Shown: piece by piece, positions 26,707 to 34,851 of the stretch | Layout of the letters: every line of letters starts with the position of its first letter | Numbering within the stretch: position 1 is the first letter of the stretch | Source of the DNA: Firm-04 sp045642925 | Lineage (GTDB): Bacteria; Bacillota; Clostridia; Oscillospirales; Ruminococcaceae | NCBI GenBank assembly: GCA_045642925.1 | Contig: JAZUJW010000065.1 | Span: forward strand, 1-64,000 | Direction: 5' to 3' | Length of the DNA: 64,000 bases | Position numbers and translations under genes: made by a program | The notes under the pieces: model-generated | What the model was told of the DNA's origin: nothing | The model's input: the letters and a program-made list of their open reading frames with translations, nothing else | Database searches by the model: none

Positions 26707-27999
26707 ATGGACAAAATGTCAAAATCCACGAAACACCTGTTTTTACTTGTCACGTACGGCATTGTGCTGTACGTTTCCCTTCAGCATCTCGATGCAGTCC
26801 GCAGTATGCTCGGATGGCTGTTTGCCGTCCTTGCGCCGATTGCTTACGGTTTGGGCATCGCATTTGTCATCAACCTGTTTATCAAGATTTTCCGAGAAAA
26901 ATTATTTTATCGGCTGGAACAGTCAGACAAACCATGGCAGCGCAAACTAGTCATGCCGCTATGTGTGCTGATGACCATTCTCGTCGCAGCTGCGATGATC
27001 GCAGCAATCATTTTTCTGATCATTCCGGAAGTCACGTCAGCGATCAATATGCTGATTGAGAAAATGCCGCACAGTACCGAACAGCTATTTGATTTCATCA
27101 ATGCACAGCTCATCGCGTACCATGCGCCGCAAACGCTGATTGACCAGGTCAACGATTTCAATTTAGACTGGGAACAATTCATTTCCTTTATCATTACACT
27201 GTTTGAAGGCGGAAAATTCGAGTCACTGGTCGGCACGGCGTTCAATGCAACAGCATCGTTCATTTCCACATTCACGAATCTCGTGCTTGGCATGATTATT
27301 GCCGTTTACATCATTGCACAGAAAGAACGTTTTCTATACGTTGTGCAGCACATTTTCATGCTGATACTTCCCGAAAAGATTCACGCAGAAACGAACAAGA
27401 TCATTACGAAAGCCACCATTTCCTTCCAGAATTTTCTCAAAGGACAGTTTGCGGAAGCCCTTATCATTGCTTCGCTTTGCATGATTGGTCTGACGATTTT
27501 CCGTTTTCCATATGCAGTGGCAATTGGAATGGTCACAGGCTTAACGGCACTGATTCCGATTATCGGTGCATGGATCGGCGGCGGCATCGGCTTGCTGCTG
27601 ATTTGGGTTGAAGCACCTGAAAAAGCACTTTGGTTCTTAATTTTCATTGTGGTATTGCAGCAGCTTGAAGGACAGTTCATTTATCCCAAAGTCGTTGGTT
27701 CATCGTTGCAGCTGCCGGGCATCATTGTGTTGCTGGCAGTGATTCTGGGTGGTGGATTCAGCGGAATTGTCGGTATTTTGTTTGCTGTACCGATTTCGGC
27801 AACGATATATACATTGCTGAAAGAAAAGATTGATTCCGCACCCAAAGAAGTCCCTGCGGCAGAAGCAGTCACAGCGGAACCTGAATCGCAGCCGGAAGCA
27901 GAACCGGAACCGCCAATCAAGCAGAAACAAGCGTCACCATCTCCGCAGCCTGTGAAGAAACCGCAGCCTGCAAAACAACGCAAACGGCGCAAGCACTAA
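26707..27999 (+). CDS. AI-2E family (PerM/YdbI-like) membrane transporter
   Basis: 430 residues with about eight membrane segments. The C-terminal half has the family hallmarks (FLKGQFAEALIIASLCMIGL, LIPIIGAWIGGGIG, QQLEGQFIYPKVVGSS). The last 70 residues form a charged Pro/Glu/Lys tail (PEAEPEPPIKQKQ... ending KRRKH), presumably cytoplasmic and unusually long. Known for the family: substrates range from autoinducer-2 to Na+/H+; which applies here cannot be told. AAGGAG precedes the ATG. Likely cotranscribed with ppk1. Confidence 0.92.
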   Translation: MDKMSKSTKHLFLLVTYGIVLYVSLQHLDAVRSMLGWLFAVLAPIAYGLGIAFVINLFIKIFREKLFYRLEQSDKPWQRKLVMPLCVLMTILVAAAMIAAIIFLIIPEVTSAINMLIEKMPHSTEQLFDFINAQLIAYHAPQTLIDQVNDFNLDWEQFISFIITLFEGGKFESLVGTAFNATASFISTFTNLVLGMIIAVYIIAQKERFLYVVQHIFMLILPEKIHAETNKIITKATISFQNFLKGQFAEALIIASLCMIGLTIFRFPYAVAIGMVTGLTALIPIIGAWIGGGIGLLLIWVEAPEKALWFLIFIVVLQQLEGQFIYPKVVGSSLQLPGIIVLLAVILGGGFSGIVGILFAVPISATIYTLLKEKIDSAPKEVPAAEAVTAEPESQPEAEPEPPIKQKQASPSPQPVKKPQPAKQRKRRKH

Positions 28000-28012
28000 A
28001 ATATAGAAGTAA

Positions 28013-28041
28013 GGGGGAATCCGATTTCGGATTCTCCCTTT
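28013..28041 (+). terminator. Terminator of the ppk1/AI-2E unit
   Basis: GGGGAATCCGA (28014-28024) pairs with TCGGATTCTCCC (28027-28038), followed by TTTG. Confidence 0.75.
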
Positions 28042-28059
28042 GCATCTCCCACAAAAAAA

Positions 28060-28096
28060 GAGGCAAGAGAACCGTATCATGCGATTCTCTTGCCTC
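28060..28096 (-). terminator. Terminator facing the minus-strand dockerin gene
   Basis: A perfect 12-base stem GAGGCAAGAGAA (28060-28071) / TTCTCTTGCCTC (28085-28096). On the minus strand it is followed by CTTTTTTTGT. It lies between convergent genes and has the same stem sequence as at 6351 and 24484. Confidence 0.8.
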
Positions 28097-28102
28097 TCCA
28101 TA

Positions 28103-28381
28103 TCATGCGAAGTAGTCGCGTCCAAAAATGAACGTCTTTGCTACGATTTCGTTATTGCCCTTCAGCGTTTCGGTATGTCCGTCCGCATATTCCGGAATCA
28201 GATTCATTGGCTCTTTGTTGTTCTTTCCAGTGGAACCACCATACAATTCAACAAACCGTGCGAAGTCATAGTACATGAGATTATTATATACTCGTTCACT
28301 GATTTCCTCGTGTGTGGCACCATCTGCCTTCGAGTCCAAATTCGAATAATCCCAATAATACTTGCCATCTTTTTCTGCAAT
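28103..28381 (-). pseudogene. In-frame remnant of a fourth repeat unit
   Basis: Directly after the TAA (28384-28382) of the next gene upstream, the same frame stays open for 92 codons to a TGA. It begins IAEKDGKYYWDYSNLD and later reads SERVYNNLMYYDFARFVELYG and IPEYADGHTET. This matches the repeat units of the 453-residue protein (FAENGKYYLTYVD; KEDYESIMRFDYTDYF; QLDYSDGSEKT). The first 20 or so residues of the unit are missing and there is no ribosome binding site. It is either the end of a deleted paralogue or a tail cut off by a nonsense change plus a deletion. Confidence 0.7.
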
Positions 28382-29743
28382 TTACGATTCTTGCGACGTA
28401 TTTGTGACATATTTCTGATACAGCGCATCAAAAAGAGTTCCCGTTTCTCTGACGTAGGCATCCGAAGTTTTTTCGCTTCCATCCGAATAATCCAGTTGGA
28501 TGGAAGTCTGGATGCCGTCCAATACCATATGCGAGTGCGCATCCTCTGCGAAATACGGCGAATAATCATACTGTACCACACGCAGATAGTCTTCTTCCGT
28601 AATCGTGCAGGTCACTGCCTTATCATTGCTTGGGGTATATGAAAAATGATACGAAGTAGAGTCGGTTTTTTCATCGTATTCGCTCCATACTTCGAACACA
28701 AATTCCAAATTCATATTTCTGTTCGTTTCAGTATAGCGCACCGCTTTCACGGATTCTTTGCTGACATCTGTTTTATCATACCGCATTCTGATTTCTTCCA
28801 GCAGTTCTTCAAATGCAGGGAAGCGAACAGAGCTGACATTCCAGCCGCCGTCATTGTAAGCGGTATAGATTTCGGCATACTGTTGTGCTTCTTCCGCAGT
28901 CATCTGACAAGCTGCGCCATAGAAGTCATAATTCAGCACGGAATCATATTCTTCTTTCGTGATTTCAGCATTCATCAGCACAGCGTTATTATTGTCATTG
29001 ATGACTTCAAAGCCGTATTTTCCATTCTCCGCAAACACACGGTAAGCCAGACGCTGTTTGTTATCGGAGATAGAATACCGCAAACATATCAGATTGTCTG
29101 CTTCTGTCTTGAGATAGTATTTTTGCCGCAGAATGTACAGTCTATCCTCAAATTCCAGTGTCGTAATGGTTGCGGCCTTCTCTGTACCGTCTTTGCCTTT
29201 CAGTGTCAGCTTGCAAACCGGCGCATCCATGCCGGGATGAGAATAATACACAGAACGGAAATAATCCGTATAGTCAAACCTCATGATGCTCTCATAATCT
29301 TCCTTGCTGATTTCAAATTTCTGGTTGATCTCGGACGGTGTATCAACATAAGTCAGATAGTATTTCCCGTTTTCCGCAAAGATGTTCCAATTGACTTCCA
29401 CGTAGCCCCATGCATGGTTTTCGACGTGATACACCACACTTTCGATTTCAGGCAGGTCAATGGGTTCTGTATATCTGCGGAATGCACTCTTAAAATTGCT
29501 ATAGTCTACCGCATTGATGACACCGTTATCATCAAAATCTACAAACTGCCAGTCTTGAAAACCAGCGTTCGGTTCATTCAGCAGAAATTTTTGCATCACG
29601 ATGACATCTGCAACAGAAAGTTTCCCGTCCAGATTCAAGTCCAGTGTTCTGTTATACATGACGGCGTTCGCAGAAGGAATCATCATTGTTGGCAGTACCA
29701 TAGAAGCACCCAGCCATGCAGCGATCGTTTTTTTCAGATTCAT
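28382..29743 (-). CDS. Secreted dockerin protein with three copies of an unrecognised domain
   Basis: 453 residues. A signal peptide (MNLKKTIAAWLGASMVLPTM...NA) is followed at once by two dockerin-type calcium loops, DLNLDGKLSVAD and DFDDNGVINAVD, here at the N-terminus. The rest consists of three units of about 110-120 residues (starting near 100, 205 and 325). Each has a 'V.Y....' strand, 'F.ENGKY' or an equivalent, 'I(S/T)(K/E)E(D/E)Y..(I/V)..(F/Y)DY', a strand ending in '.DG(T/S)EK' and 'L...L..KYY'. I do not recognise the domain. No catalytic motif is apparent; a binding or inhibitor role is possible. Confidence 0.85.
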   Translation of the reverse strand: MNLKKTIAAWLGASMVLPTMMIPSANAVMYNRTLDLNLDGKLSVADVIVMQKFLLNEPNAGFQDWQFVDFDDNGVINAVDYSNFKSAFRRYTEPIDLPEIESVVYHVENHAWGYVEVNWNIFAENGKYYLTYVDTPSEINQKFEISKEDYESIMRFDYTDYFRSVYYSHPGMDAPVCKLTLKGKDGTEKAATITTLEFEDRLYILRQKYYLKTEADNLICLRYSISDNKQRLAYRVFAENGKYGFEVINDNNNAVLMNAEITKEEYDSVLNYDFYGAACQMTAEEAQQYAEIYTAYNDGGWNVSSVRFPAFEELLEEIRMRYDKTDVSKESVKAVRYTETNRNMNLEFVFEVWSEYDEKTDSTSYHFSYTPSNDKAVTCTITEEDYLRVVQYDYSPYFAEDAHSHMVLDGIQTSIQLDYSDGSEKTSDAYVRETGTLFDALYQKYVTNTSQES

Positions 29744-29838
29744 AATTCAAACCTCCCAATCAGTGTTTTTCAGCAGCACCGCACAGAACGCGGTGCAACC
29801 ATTTATGAAAACGATTGATTTTCTCCGTTTTCACCATG

Positions 29839-29867
29839 ATTATATCATAACATTTTCAGAAATGCAA
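29839..29867 (-). promoter_or_regulatory. Promoter of the triple-repeat dockerin gene
   Basis: On the minus strand, TTGCAT (29867-29862), a 17-base spacer and TATAAT (29844-29839). Confidence 0.7.
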
Positions 29868-29949
29868 GCGCTTTGTTGAAAAATTAATCATATATTCATA
29901 ATTCAGACATTACAAATGGCAAAAATTCGATTACAATTCGGTAAATCCC

Positions 29950-29978
29950 TTGAAATGTCAAGAATGTTGTGATATAAT
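29950..29978 (+). promoter_or_regulatory. Promoter of the lipoprotein gene
   Basis: TTGAAA (29950-29955), a 17-base spacer and TATAAT (29973-29978). The gap between this and the divergent promoter at 29839-29867 is AT-rich and shows no other feature. Confidence 0.75.
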
Positions 29979-30033
29979 AACACCTGTCCAGAATAAGACA
30001 TATATCTGTTCATTAACGAAAGGAAAAATTGAA

Positions 30034-30633
30034 ATGAAAAAAAGTATTCTTCTTATGATGTGCGCGGCAATGCTCCTCTCTGCAACCGCTTGTGAGGACG
30101 TTGACAGCAACAATGCGCTTTCTGAAGTCACTACGACTGCTGATACAGTAACGGAGACAACCACAGCGACCACAGAAGAAACCACTGCCCTCCCTGAAGA
30201 AACCACCACTGTCACAACAACAGTCACCGAGTCCACCACTACCACCACGGCGGAATCCACGACTGCTGCACAGACCTCCACTTCTGCCGCAGTCACAACG
30301 AACGCACAAAATACCGCTTCTGCGGATGATGCGCTCCTCAAAAAATATGTCGGCAACTGGCAAATGGATGGTGATGAAGATACCGCCAGCATCAAGATTC
30401 TGGAATCCGGTGAATTTATCGCATACTATGCAAGCGGAAGCGTTGAAGCATCAGGCATCATCAAAGTTGAAAAGGAAGAACATCCTGACGGCAGCACAAC
30501 ACCGATCATGAACTTCTATAAAGAAAACAACGAACTGTTTATTTCTGTGTATCCGTCAGAGGATGATGTTGTCAATTTCTTCACGATCGGACAGGACAGC
30601 GCACCGAAGTATATCCGTGAAGGCTCTCACTAA
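30034..30633 (+). CDS. Thr-rich lipoprotein, function unknown
   Basis: 199 residues from ATG 30034, behind GAAAGGA. A lipoprotein-type signal peptide ends LLSATAC, predicting lipid attachment at Cys about 19. A long Thr/Glu/Ala linker (about 25-95) holds the C-terminal domain off the membrane. That domain (about 105-199; KKYVGNWQMDGDED, SIKILESGEFIAYY) looks like a small beta-barrel of the lipocalin-like/DUF type, but I do not recognise a family. The stop TAA (30631-30633) is the first part of a MITE-like terminal repeat. Confidence 0.8.
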   Translation: MKKSILLMMCAAMLLSATACEDVDSNNALSEVTTTADTVTETTTATTEETTALPEETTTVTTTVTESTTTTTAESTTAAQTSTSAAVTTNAQNTASADDALLKKYVGNWQMDGDEDTASIKILESGEFIAYYASGSVEASGIIKVEKEEHPDGSTTPIMNFYKENNELFISVYPSEDDVVNFFTIGQDSAPKYIREGSH

Positions 30634-30672
30634 GGGCAACACCGCACAAAGCAGGCCCTACGGCTTTGGGCA
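30631..30672 (+). mobile_element. MITE-like terminal remnant, copy D
   Basis: TAAGGGCAACACCGCACAAA continuing GCAGGCCCTACGGCTTTGGG matches the first 40 bases of copy C with a handful of differences. The rest of the element is missing. It begins in the lipoprotein stop codon. Confidence 0.75.
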
Positions 30673-30698
30673 GTGTTTTCATCCATAACACCAAAACA

Positions 30699-30730
30699 GG
30701 AGAGGGTACTAAAAAGCCCTCTCCTTTTTT
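30699..30730 (+). terminator. Terminator of the lipoprotein gene
   Basis: GGAGAGGG (30699-30706) pairs with CCCTCTCC (30717-30724), followed by TTTTTT. Confidence 0.85.
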
Positions 30731-30758
30731 ATCAGTGCGTGTTTGTGACGATGCCGCT

Positions 30759-30940
30759 TTTAAGGCAACACCGCACAAAGCACGCCTTACGGCTTGGCGG
30801 CACATCTGCTTGCAGATTTTCCGCCATCTTGCACAGAAATTCTTTGCTGGGCGTCAGCCCAGCGGCATCATTTCTGTACAATCTGACGAAAAATCTGACT
30901 GCGTAGCTGTACCACCAGCTCTGTGCGGTGTTGCCTTAAA
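30759..30940 (+). mobile_element. MITE-like element, copy C (full length)
   Basis: 182 bp with near-perfect terminal inverted repeats: TTTAAGGCAACACCGCACA at the left and its complement at the right. The inside is non-coding and carries a hairpin, GCTGGGCGTCAGCCCAGC. This is the reference copy for A (6176), B (8081) and D (30631). No transposase is encoded, so movement would need an enzyme from elsewhere. Confidence 0.88.
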
Positions 30941-30969
30941 TTGTAAATAAATAAATATTTTTCTTGGAC

Positions 30970-31000
30970 TGCAACTTTTATGCCGCCAAACACGACTATA
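30970..31000 (+). promoter_or_regulatory. Putative ECF-type promoter of the first sigma operon
   Basis: TGCAAC (30970-30975), then 17 bases, then CGACTATA (30993-31000). No TTGACA/TATAAT pair is seen here. The form TGYAAC...ACTA recurs before the second ECF gene (41183), which suggests autoregulation. Confidence 0.5.
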
Positions 31001-31027
31001 GGGTAAGAAGAAAGGAGGGGGAACGCC

Positions 31028-31585
31028 ATGGAGGAAACGGATATTCTTGCACAATTTCATGCACGCGATGAAAATGCGCTTCTGCGAACGACCGAACAAT
31101 ACGGCACAATCGGTCATAAAATCGCAGAAAACATTCTTGGAAACGCAGAAGATGCTGATGAAGTCTGGAACGATGCTCTGATGGCGCTATGGACGACCAT
31201 TCCCCCACAGCATCCGCAAAGTCTGTTTGCCTATCTTGCCGTTCTCATCCGCAACAAAGCATATGACAAATGCCGCGCAAAAACGTGTAAAAAGCGTTTC
31301 GGTGAACAAATCATGCTCGCGCTTGATGAACTTTCGGAATGTCTGCCCGCCGTCAGCAATGTCGAAGAACAAATGGATGCCAAACAAATCGGACAAGCAA
31401 TCAGCCGTTTTCTGGATGCACAGCCCAAAGCAGTCCGTATCCTGTTTTTGCAGCGATATTGGGCAGCGCTTTCTGTGAAGGACATCGCACAAAAATATCA
31501 TATGAACGAAAACACAGTCAAAAGCACCTTACGCCGTACTTGCGGAAAACTGCGAACGTATCTTGAACAGGAGGGTTTTCTATGA
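31028..31585 (+). CDS. ECF-type RNA polymerase sigma factor
   Basis: 185 residues. Region 2 (about 35-85) has AENILGNAEDADEVWNDALM; region 4 has LFLQRYWAALSVKDIAQKYH and NENTVKSTLRRTCGKLRTYL, the DNA-binding HTH for the -35 element. It lacks regions 1 and 3, as is usual for ECF factors. A strong AAAGGAGG precedes the ATG. The stop overlaps the next start (ATGA), so sigma factor and membrane partner are translationally coupled. Confidence 0.93.
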   Translation: MEETDILAQFHARDENALLRTTEQYGTIGHKIAENILGNAEDADEVWNDALMALWTTIPPQHPQSLFAYLAVLIRNKAYDKCRAKTCKKRFGEQIMLALDELSECLPAVSNVEEQMDAKQIGQAISRFLDAQPKAVRILFLQRYWAALSVKDIAQKYHMNENTVKSTLRRTCGKLRTYLEQEGFL

Positions 31586-33108
31586 AAAAGAACGCATGGA
31601 CACCGGAGAAAATGAAAGCCGTTTTGGATGAAATGCCGTCACGTTACATCGCTGAACTTTCAGAACAGCAGATAGACATTTCCGATTTAGAAGCTGAACC
31701 GTCCGCATCCAAAGAACACATGAACGTTATTTCCCGCACAGTCGTCACGGTCGGCGGCATTGCGGCAGGACTGATTCTCGTCTGCGGCATTGGTGCATTG
31801 CTGAACGCCTCCAACCCCGAAACCATCATCCCATCTGCGGACGGCACAGCCGAAAACGATACAACCGATACGGCGGCAGAATCGCTTGTTACGGATGCGG
31901 GCATCGTAACCACTGCCCCCCACCAATCCGTGGCAGCATCTTCGGACACGACGAATGCAGCCACCACCACACCGCTCATTGGCGAAATCTCTCTGAACGC
32001 CTCTGCTTCTGCTGATGAAAAGAATGCACAGACGAAAACCACGGTTGTTACTACGCCTGCCGCGGAACACAAGCAACAGACAACCAACAACAATGTCACT
32101 ACAAAAAAGACTGCCGTTACCACCGCGCCGCCACAAACGACCACGGAGAAATATTCCAACACACTGGATACAGGCGACACGCAAAGTTCGCAAAAGCTTA
32201 CCCTTGAAATCATGAAGCAAATCATTGCCGAAAGCAGCAGTTTTCAGGAAATGCTCGAAAAAGCATACGCAATTGAGCCGAATCCCATCCATTACGGCAG
32301 CGGCGTTGACTATACAAGATTCGATATGGATTCCTCAAAATCGGAATATATCCTTTTCAAATCAGATACGCAGGAAATATTCTATTTTATTGAAAAGGAG
32401 TTTCGCATTCTCTATGCGCCCCCAGTTCCCGAAGAAAAGGAAAAAGAAATGGATGACCAACTGGAGGAATACCTGCTTGGTCTTGGCTATTCTGCAAAGG
32501 AAATTGCTATTATGCAGTCTGCGGATATCGACATTTCCAGCCGCGGGGCACAAATTGCCATTGGTTACTGCACTTATGATTTCGAACACAGCCCGATTTT
32601 GCATGAAGAAATCCCCTATTCTTACAATGCCGACACGACCGAACTGCTTGGCTGGGAACGCGGTCTGGGCAGGTTCTCCTATCTCAATTGTAACGATCCT
32701 TTTTGTTTGGAAATTGAACAGAAGACGTATGAGCCATCTGATAATATTTACAGCGGCAGAATGTTCCTTGAATTCCAAGACGGAGTCGGCTATCATAACA
32801 ATTTTTCTCTCTGCAATCTCGTGTTCAAAACATCGAATATACAGGATATTCAATTGGAAAGCGACCGCGGTGACACCCATTTACAGTATCTTGGCGATTT
32901 GAATTATGACAATCACTGGACATACGAAGATTTACAGCTTTATTTTAACTGTTGGATAGTATCAGATTGTATCTGGTACACGCCAACACAGTGCGAAGCA
33001 GTCTATGCAGAGGAAAGTCTGGTTGGCAGTGCCCTGTCCAATCCATATCAGGCGATGGAACGGCTTTGTGCGGTATTGACAGGCAAAGTAAACGGTTTTT
33101 GCGAATAA
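31582..33108 (+). CDS. Single-pass membrane partner (likely anti-sigma) with dockerin-like ectodomain motif
   Basis: 508 residues. The N-terminal 48 residues are cytoplasmic, then one membrane segment (about 50-72, TVGGIAAGLILVCGIGALL), a Thr/Ala linker of about 120 residues, and an ectodomain. Near the C-terminus (about 433-455) GDLNYDNHWTYEDLQLYF has the D-x-N-x-D...D spacing of one dockerin calcium loop; a second clear loop is lacking. Topology and ATGA coupling to the ECF gene suggest an anti-sigma factor that senses something outside. No zinc-finger anti-sigma motif is visible in the N-terminus, so this role is inference. Confidence 0.72.
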   Translation: MKKNAWTPEKMKAVLDEMPSRYIAELSEQQIDISDLEAEPSASKEHMNVISRTVVTVGGIAAGLILVCGIGALLNASNPETIIPSADGTAENDTTDTAAESLVTDAGIVTTAPHQSVAASSDTTNAATTTPLIGEISLNASASADEKNAQTKTTVVTTPAAEHKQQTTNNNVTTKKTAVTTAPPQTTTEKYSNTLDTGDTQSSQKLTLEIMKQIIAESSSFQEMLEKAYAIEPNPIHYGSGVDYTRFDMDSSKSEYILFKSDTQEIFYFIEKEFRILYAPPVPEEKEKEMDDQLEEYLLGLGYSAKEIAIMQSADIDISSRGAQIAIGYCTYDFEHSPILHEEIPYSYNADTTELLGWERGLGRFSYLNCNDPFCLEIEQKTYEPSDNIYSGRMFLEFQDGVGYHNNFSLCNLVFKTSNIQDIQLESDRGDTHLQYLGDLNYDNHWTYEDLQLYFNCWIVSDCIWYTPTQCEAVYAEESLVGSALSNPYQAMERLCAVLTGKVNGFCE

Positions 33109-33133
33109 CGCCTCTTTCTCATCGTATCCCACA

Positions 33134-33167
33134 ACGGATTCCGACTTTGTTTCGGAATCCGTTTTTT
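33134..33167 (+). terminator. Terminator of the first ECF operon
   Basis: ACGGATTCCG (33134-33143) pairs with CGGAATCCGT (33153-33162), followed by a run of T. Confidence 0.88.
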
Positions 33168-33182
33168 GTTTTCTGCCTGCAT

Positions 33183-33211
33183 TTGACTTTCCTGCCATAC
33201 TATGTTATAAT
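33183..33211 (+). promoter_or_regulatory. Promoter of the two-component operon
   Basis: TTGACT (33183-33188), a 17-base spacer and TATAAT (33206-33211). Transcription would start near 33218, only a few bases before the ribosome binding site GGGAGG (33221-33226). Confidence 0.8.
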
Positions 33212-33237
33212 GCAGACAGAGGGAGGTGAACCGTGAT

Positions 33238-34851
33238 ATGGCAATGAATATTGTATCTGCCATTTTGCTTTCACTGGGGCTTTGCGGCATGATTGGTTCT
33301 CTCACATGGGTACTCCGCCGCGGTAACCACAATCGTCTGACACGGCTGTTCATCAGTTGTCAGGCATCTATTGTTCTGTGGCTCATTTCAGAACTGCTGA
33401 TTCTCTTTTCCGTCACCACATCGCAGTATTGGATCAGTTACTCGATTGGCAATATCGGCATCAGTTGTTTTGGCCCGCTCTGGCTGATGCTTTCTGCGGA
33501 ATATGCCGAATCCGCGCCAAAAATCCGCAAAGCACTGAATCTGACTCTGCTGTTGTCACTATGCTCGATCCTGCTGATTTACTCCAATGCAAAGCATCAC
33601 CTGTACTATGCGGTATTTGAAGCGGAAAAGGTGGAATATGGCGCACTGTTTTATGTATTCCAGCTTGTGTATTATATCTGCATTATCTCAGGCATTGTGC
33701 TGATTTGCCTGAAGCACAAACGAAAGCATGAACGCATCAACAAACAGTCGATTCTGCTGATTTTATCTGCCGCGATCCCGCTGGTCATCAATACACTTTC
33801 CATTGCCAATGTGTTCCAAACACAGCTTCGGCTGACACCGTTTATTTTCGGTATTTCCAGCCTTTTGCTGATCATTGCGCTCGGCAGATACGGTCTGCTG
33901 AACATCAACACCATCGCCATGCGGGATACAATTGACAAGATTAACAGCGGCGTGGTCATTTTTGATGCAAACTATCATGTTTCCTATCAGAACAAATTTG
34001 CAGAAGGCTTACCGTTTCTCGGTGGAATCACCACCATGCAGCAATTGATGGAGGCAGTATCGAAAGCAGCCAATCAGGAGATCCCCATTCATTTTTCCGC
34101 TGCGGAAATCAAATGCGGTGAGGAATATTACAGCCTGAAACAATCGCACTGTGAGAATACAACAGGCGGTACCGTTGCACGTATTGTTACGATCACGAAT
34201 GTCACAGAATACCACGAACTCATTTCCGCCGAAAAGAAATTGAGTCTGGAACAGGAACGCAACCGCATTGCACAGGAAATGCATGATTCTGCGGGACATA
34301 CCTTCACAATGATCAGTGCACTTGCCAGAATGCTGCAATCGGAAGCGAAAAGTGAATCTGCTGATGTATCGCAAATGCTGGAAAAACTTTCTGAAATTGA
34401 TGGTCTTTCCCGCAGCGGTGTGACACAGCTTCGTTGTACCATCAACAATCTTCGGGATGATACATTCATGACTTCTGTCACCAAAGCGGTGCAGACGGTC
34501 ACAACGGCAGTTCGCGGCATGGAAATAGAGCTTTGCATTCAAGGCGAAGAAGATGCAAGATATCAGTTTTGTGTGCGGGAAATGTACGACAACTGCCGCG
34601 AAACCATAACCAATACGCTGCGCTATTCAGATGCGGACAAAATTGACATCATTCTCAAATTTCTGCCTGACCGCATTGAAATGCATATTCTCGATAACGG
34701 AAACGGCTGTGAGAATATTGAAGAACACAACGGACTGCGCGGCATTCGTGAACGCACAGAAGCCTTGGGCGGTACTGTCAGATTTCTGTCCATGGCGGGC
34801 GAAGGTTTCCATACAAATATCAAAATTCCAATCAGGGAGGTGCAGATATGA
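33238..34851 (+). CDS. Sensor histidine kinase with seven-segment membrane domain
   Basis: 537 residues from ATG 33238, 11 bases after GGGAGG. The N-terminal 225 residues hold about seven membrane segments with the 7TM-kinase wording (SAEYAESAPKIRKAL, NAKHHLYY). A PAS-like region follows (INSGVVIFDANYHVSYQNKFA), then a dimerisation domain with the phospho-acceptor His in AQEMHDSAGHTF (about 350), and an ATPase domain ending GLRGIRERTEALGGTV. This is the NarX/DesK-like class that pairs with LuxR-type regulators. The signal is unknown. The ATGA overlap couples it to the regulator. Confidence 0.92.
   Translation: MAMNIVSAILLSLGLCGMIGSLTWVLRRGNHNRLTRLFISCQASIVLWLISELLILFSVTTSQYWISYSIGNIGISCFGPLWLMLSAEYAESAPKIRKALNLTLLLSLCSILLIYSNAKHHLYYAVFEAEKVEYGALFYVFQLVYYICIISGIVLICLKHKRKHERINKQSILLILSAAIPLVINTLSIANVFQTQLRLTPFIFGISSLLLIIALGRYGLLNINTIAMRDTIDKINSGVVIFDANYHVSYQNKFAEGLPFLGGITTMQQLMEAVSKAANQEIPIHFSAAEIKCGEEYYSLKQSHCENTTGGTVARIVTITNVTEYHELISAEKKLSLEQERNRIAQEMHDSAGHTFTMISALARMLQSEAKSESADVSQMLEKLSEIDGLSRSGVTQLRCTINNLRDDTFMTSVTKAVQTVTTAVRGMEIELCIQGEEDARYQFCVREMYDNCRETITNTLRYSDADKIDIILKFLPDRIEMHILDNGNGCENIEEHNGLRGIRERTEALGGTVRFLSMAGEGFHTNIKIPIREVQI

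Noticed and set aside
26707..27999. Assignment as an autoinducer-2 exporter
   Set aside because: The family name is historical; members also move ions, and no quorum-sensing gene is nearby.
28382..28384. Programmed stop-codon readthrough
   Set aside because: TAA is the least leaky stop, and the downstream unit lacks its first 20 or so residues, which fits a deletion scar better.
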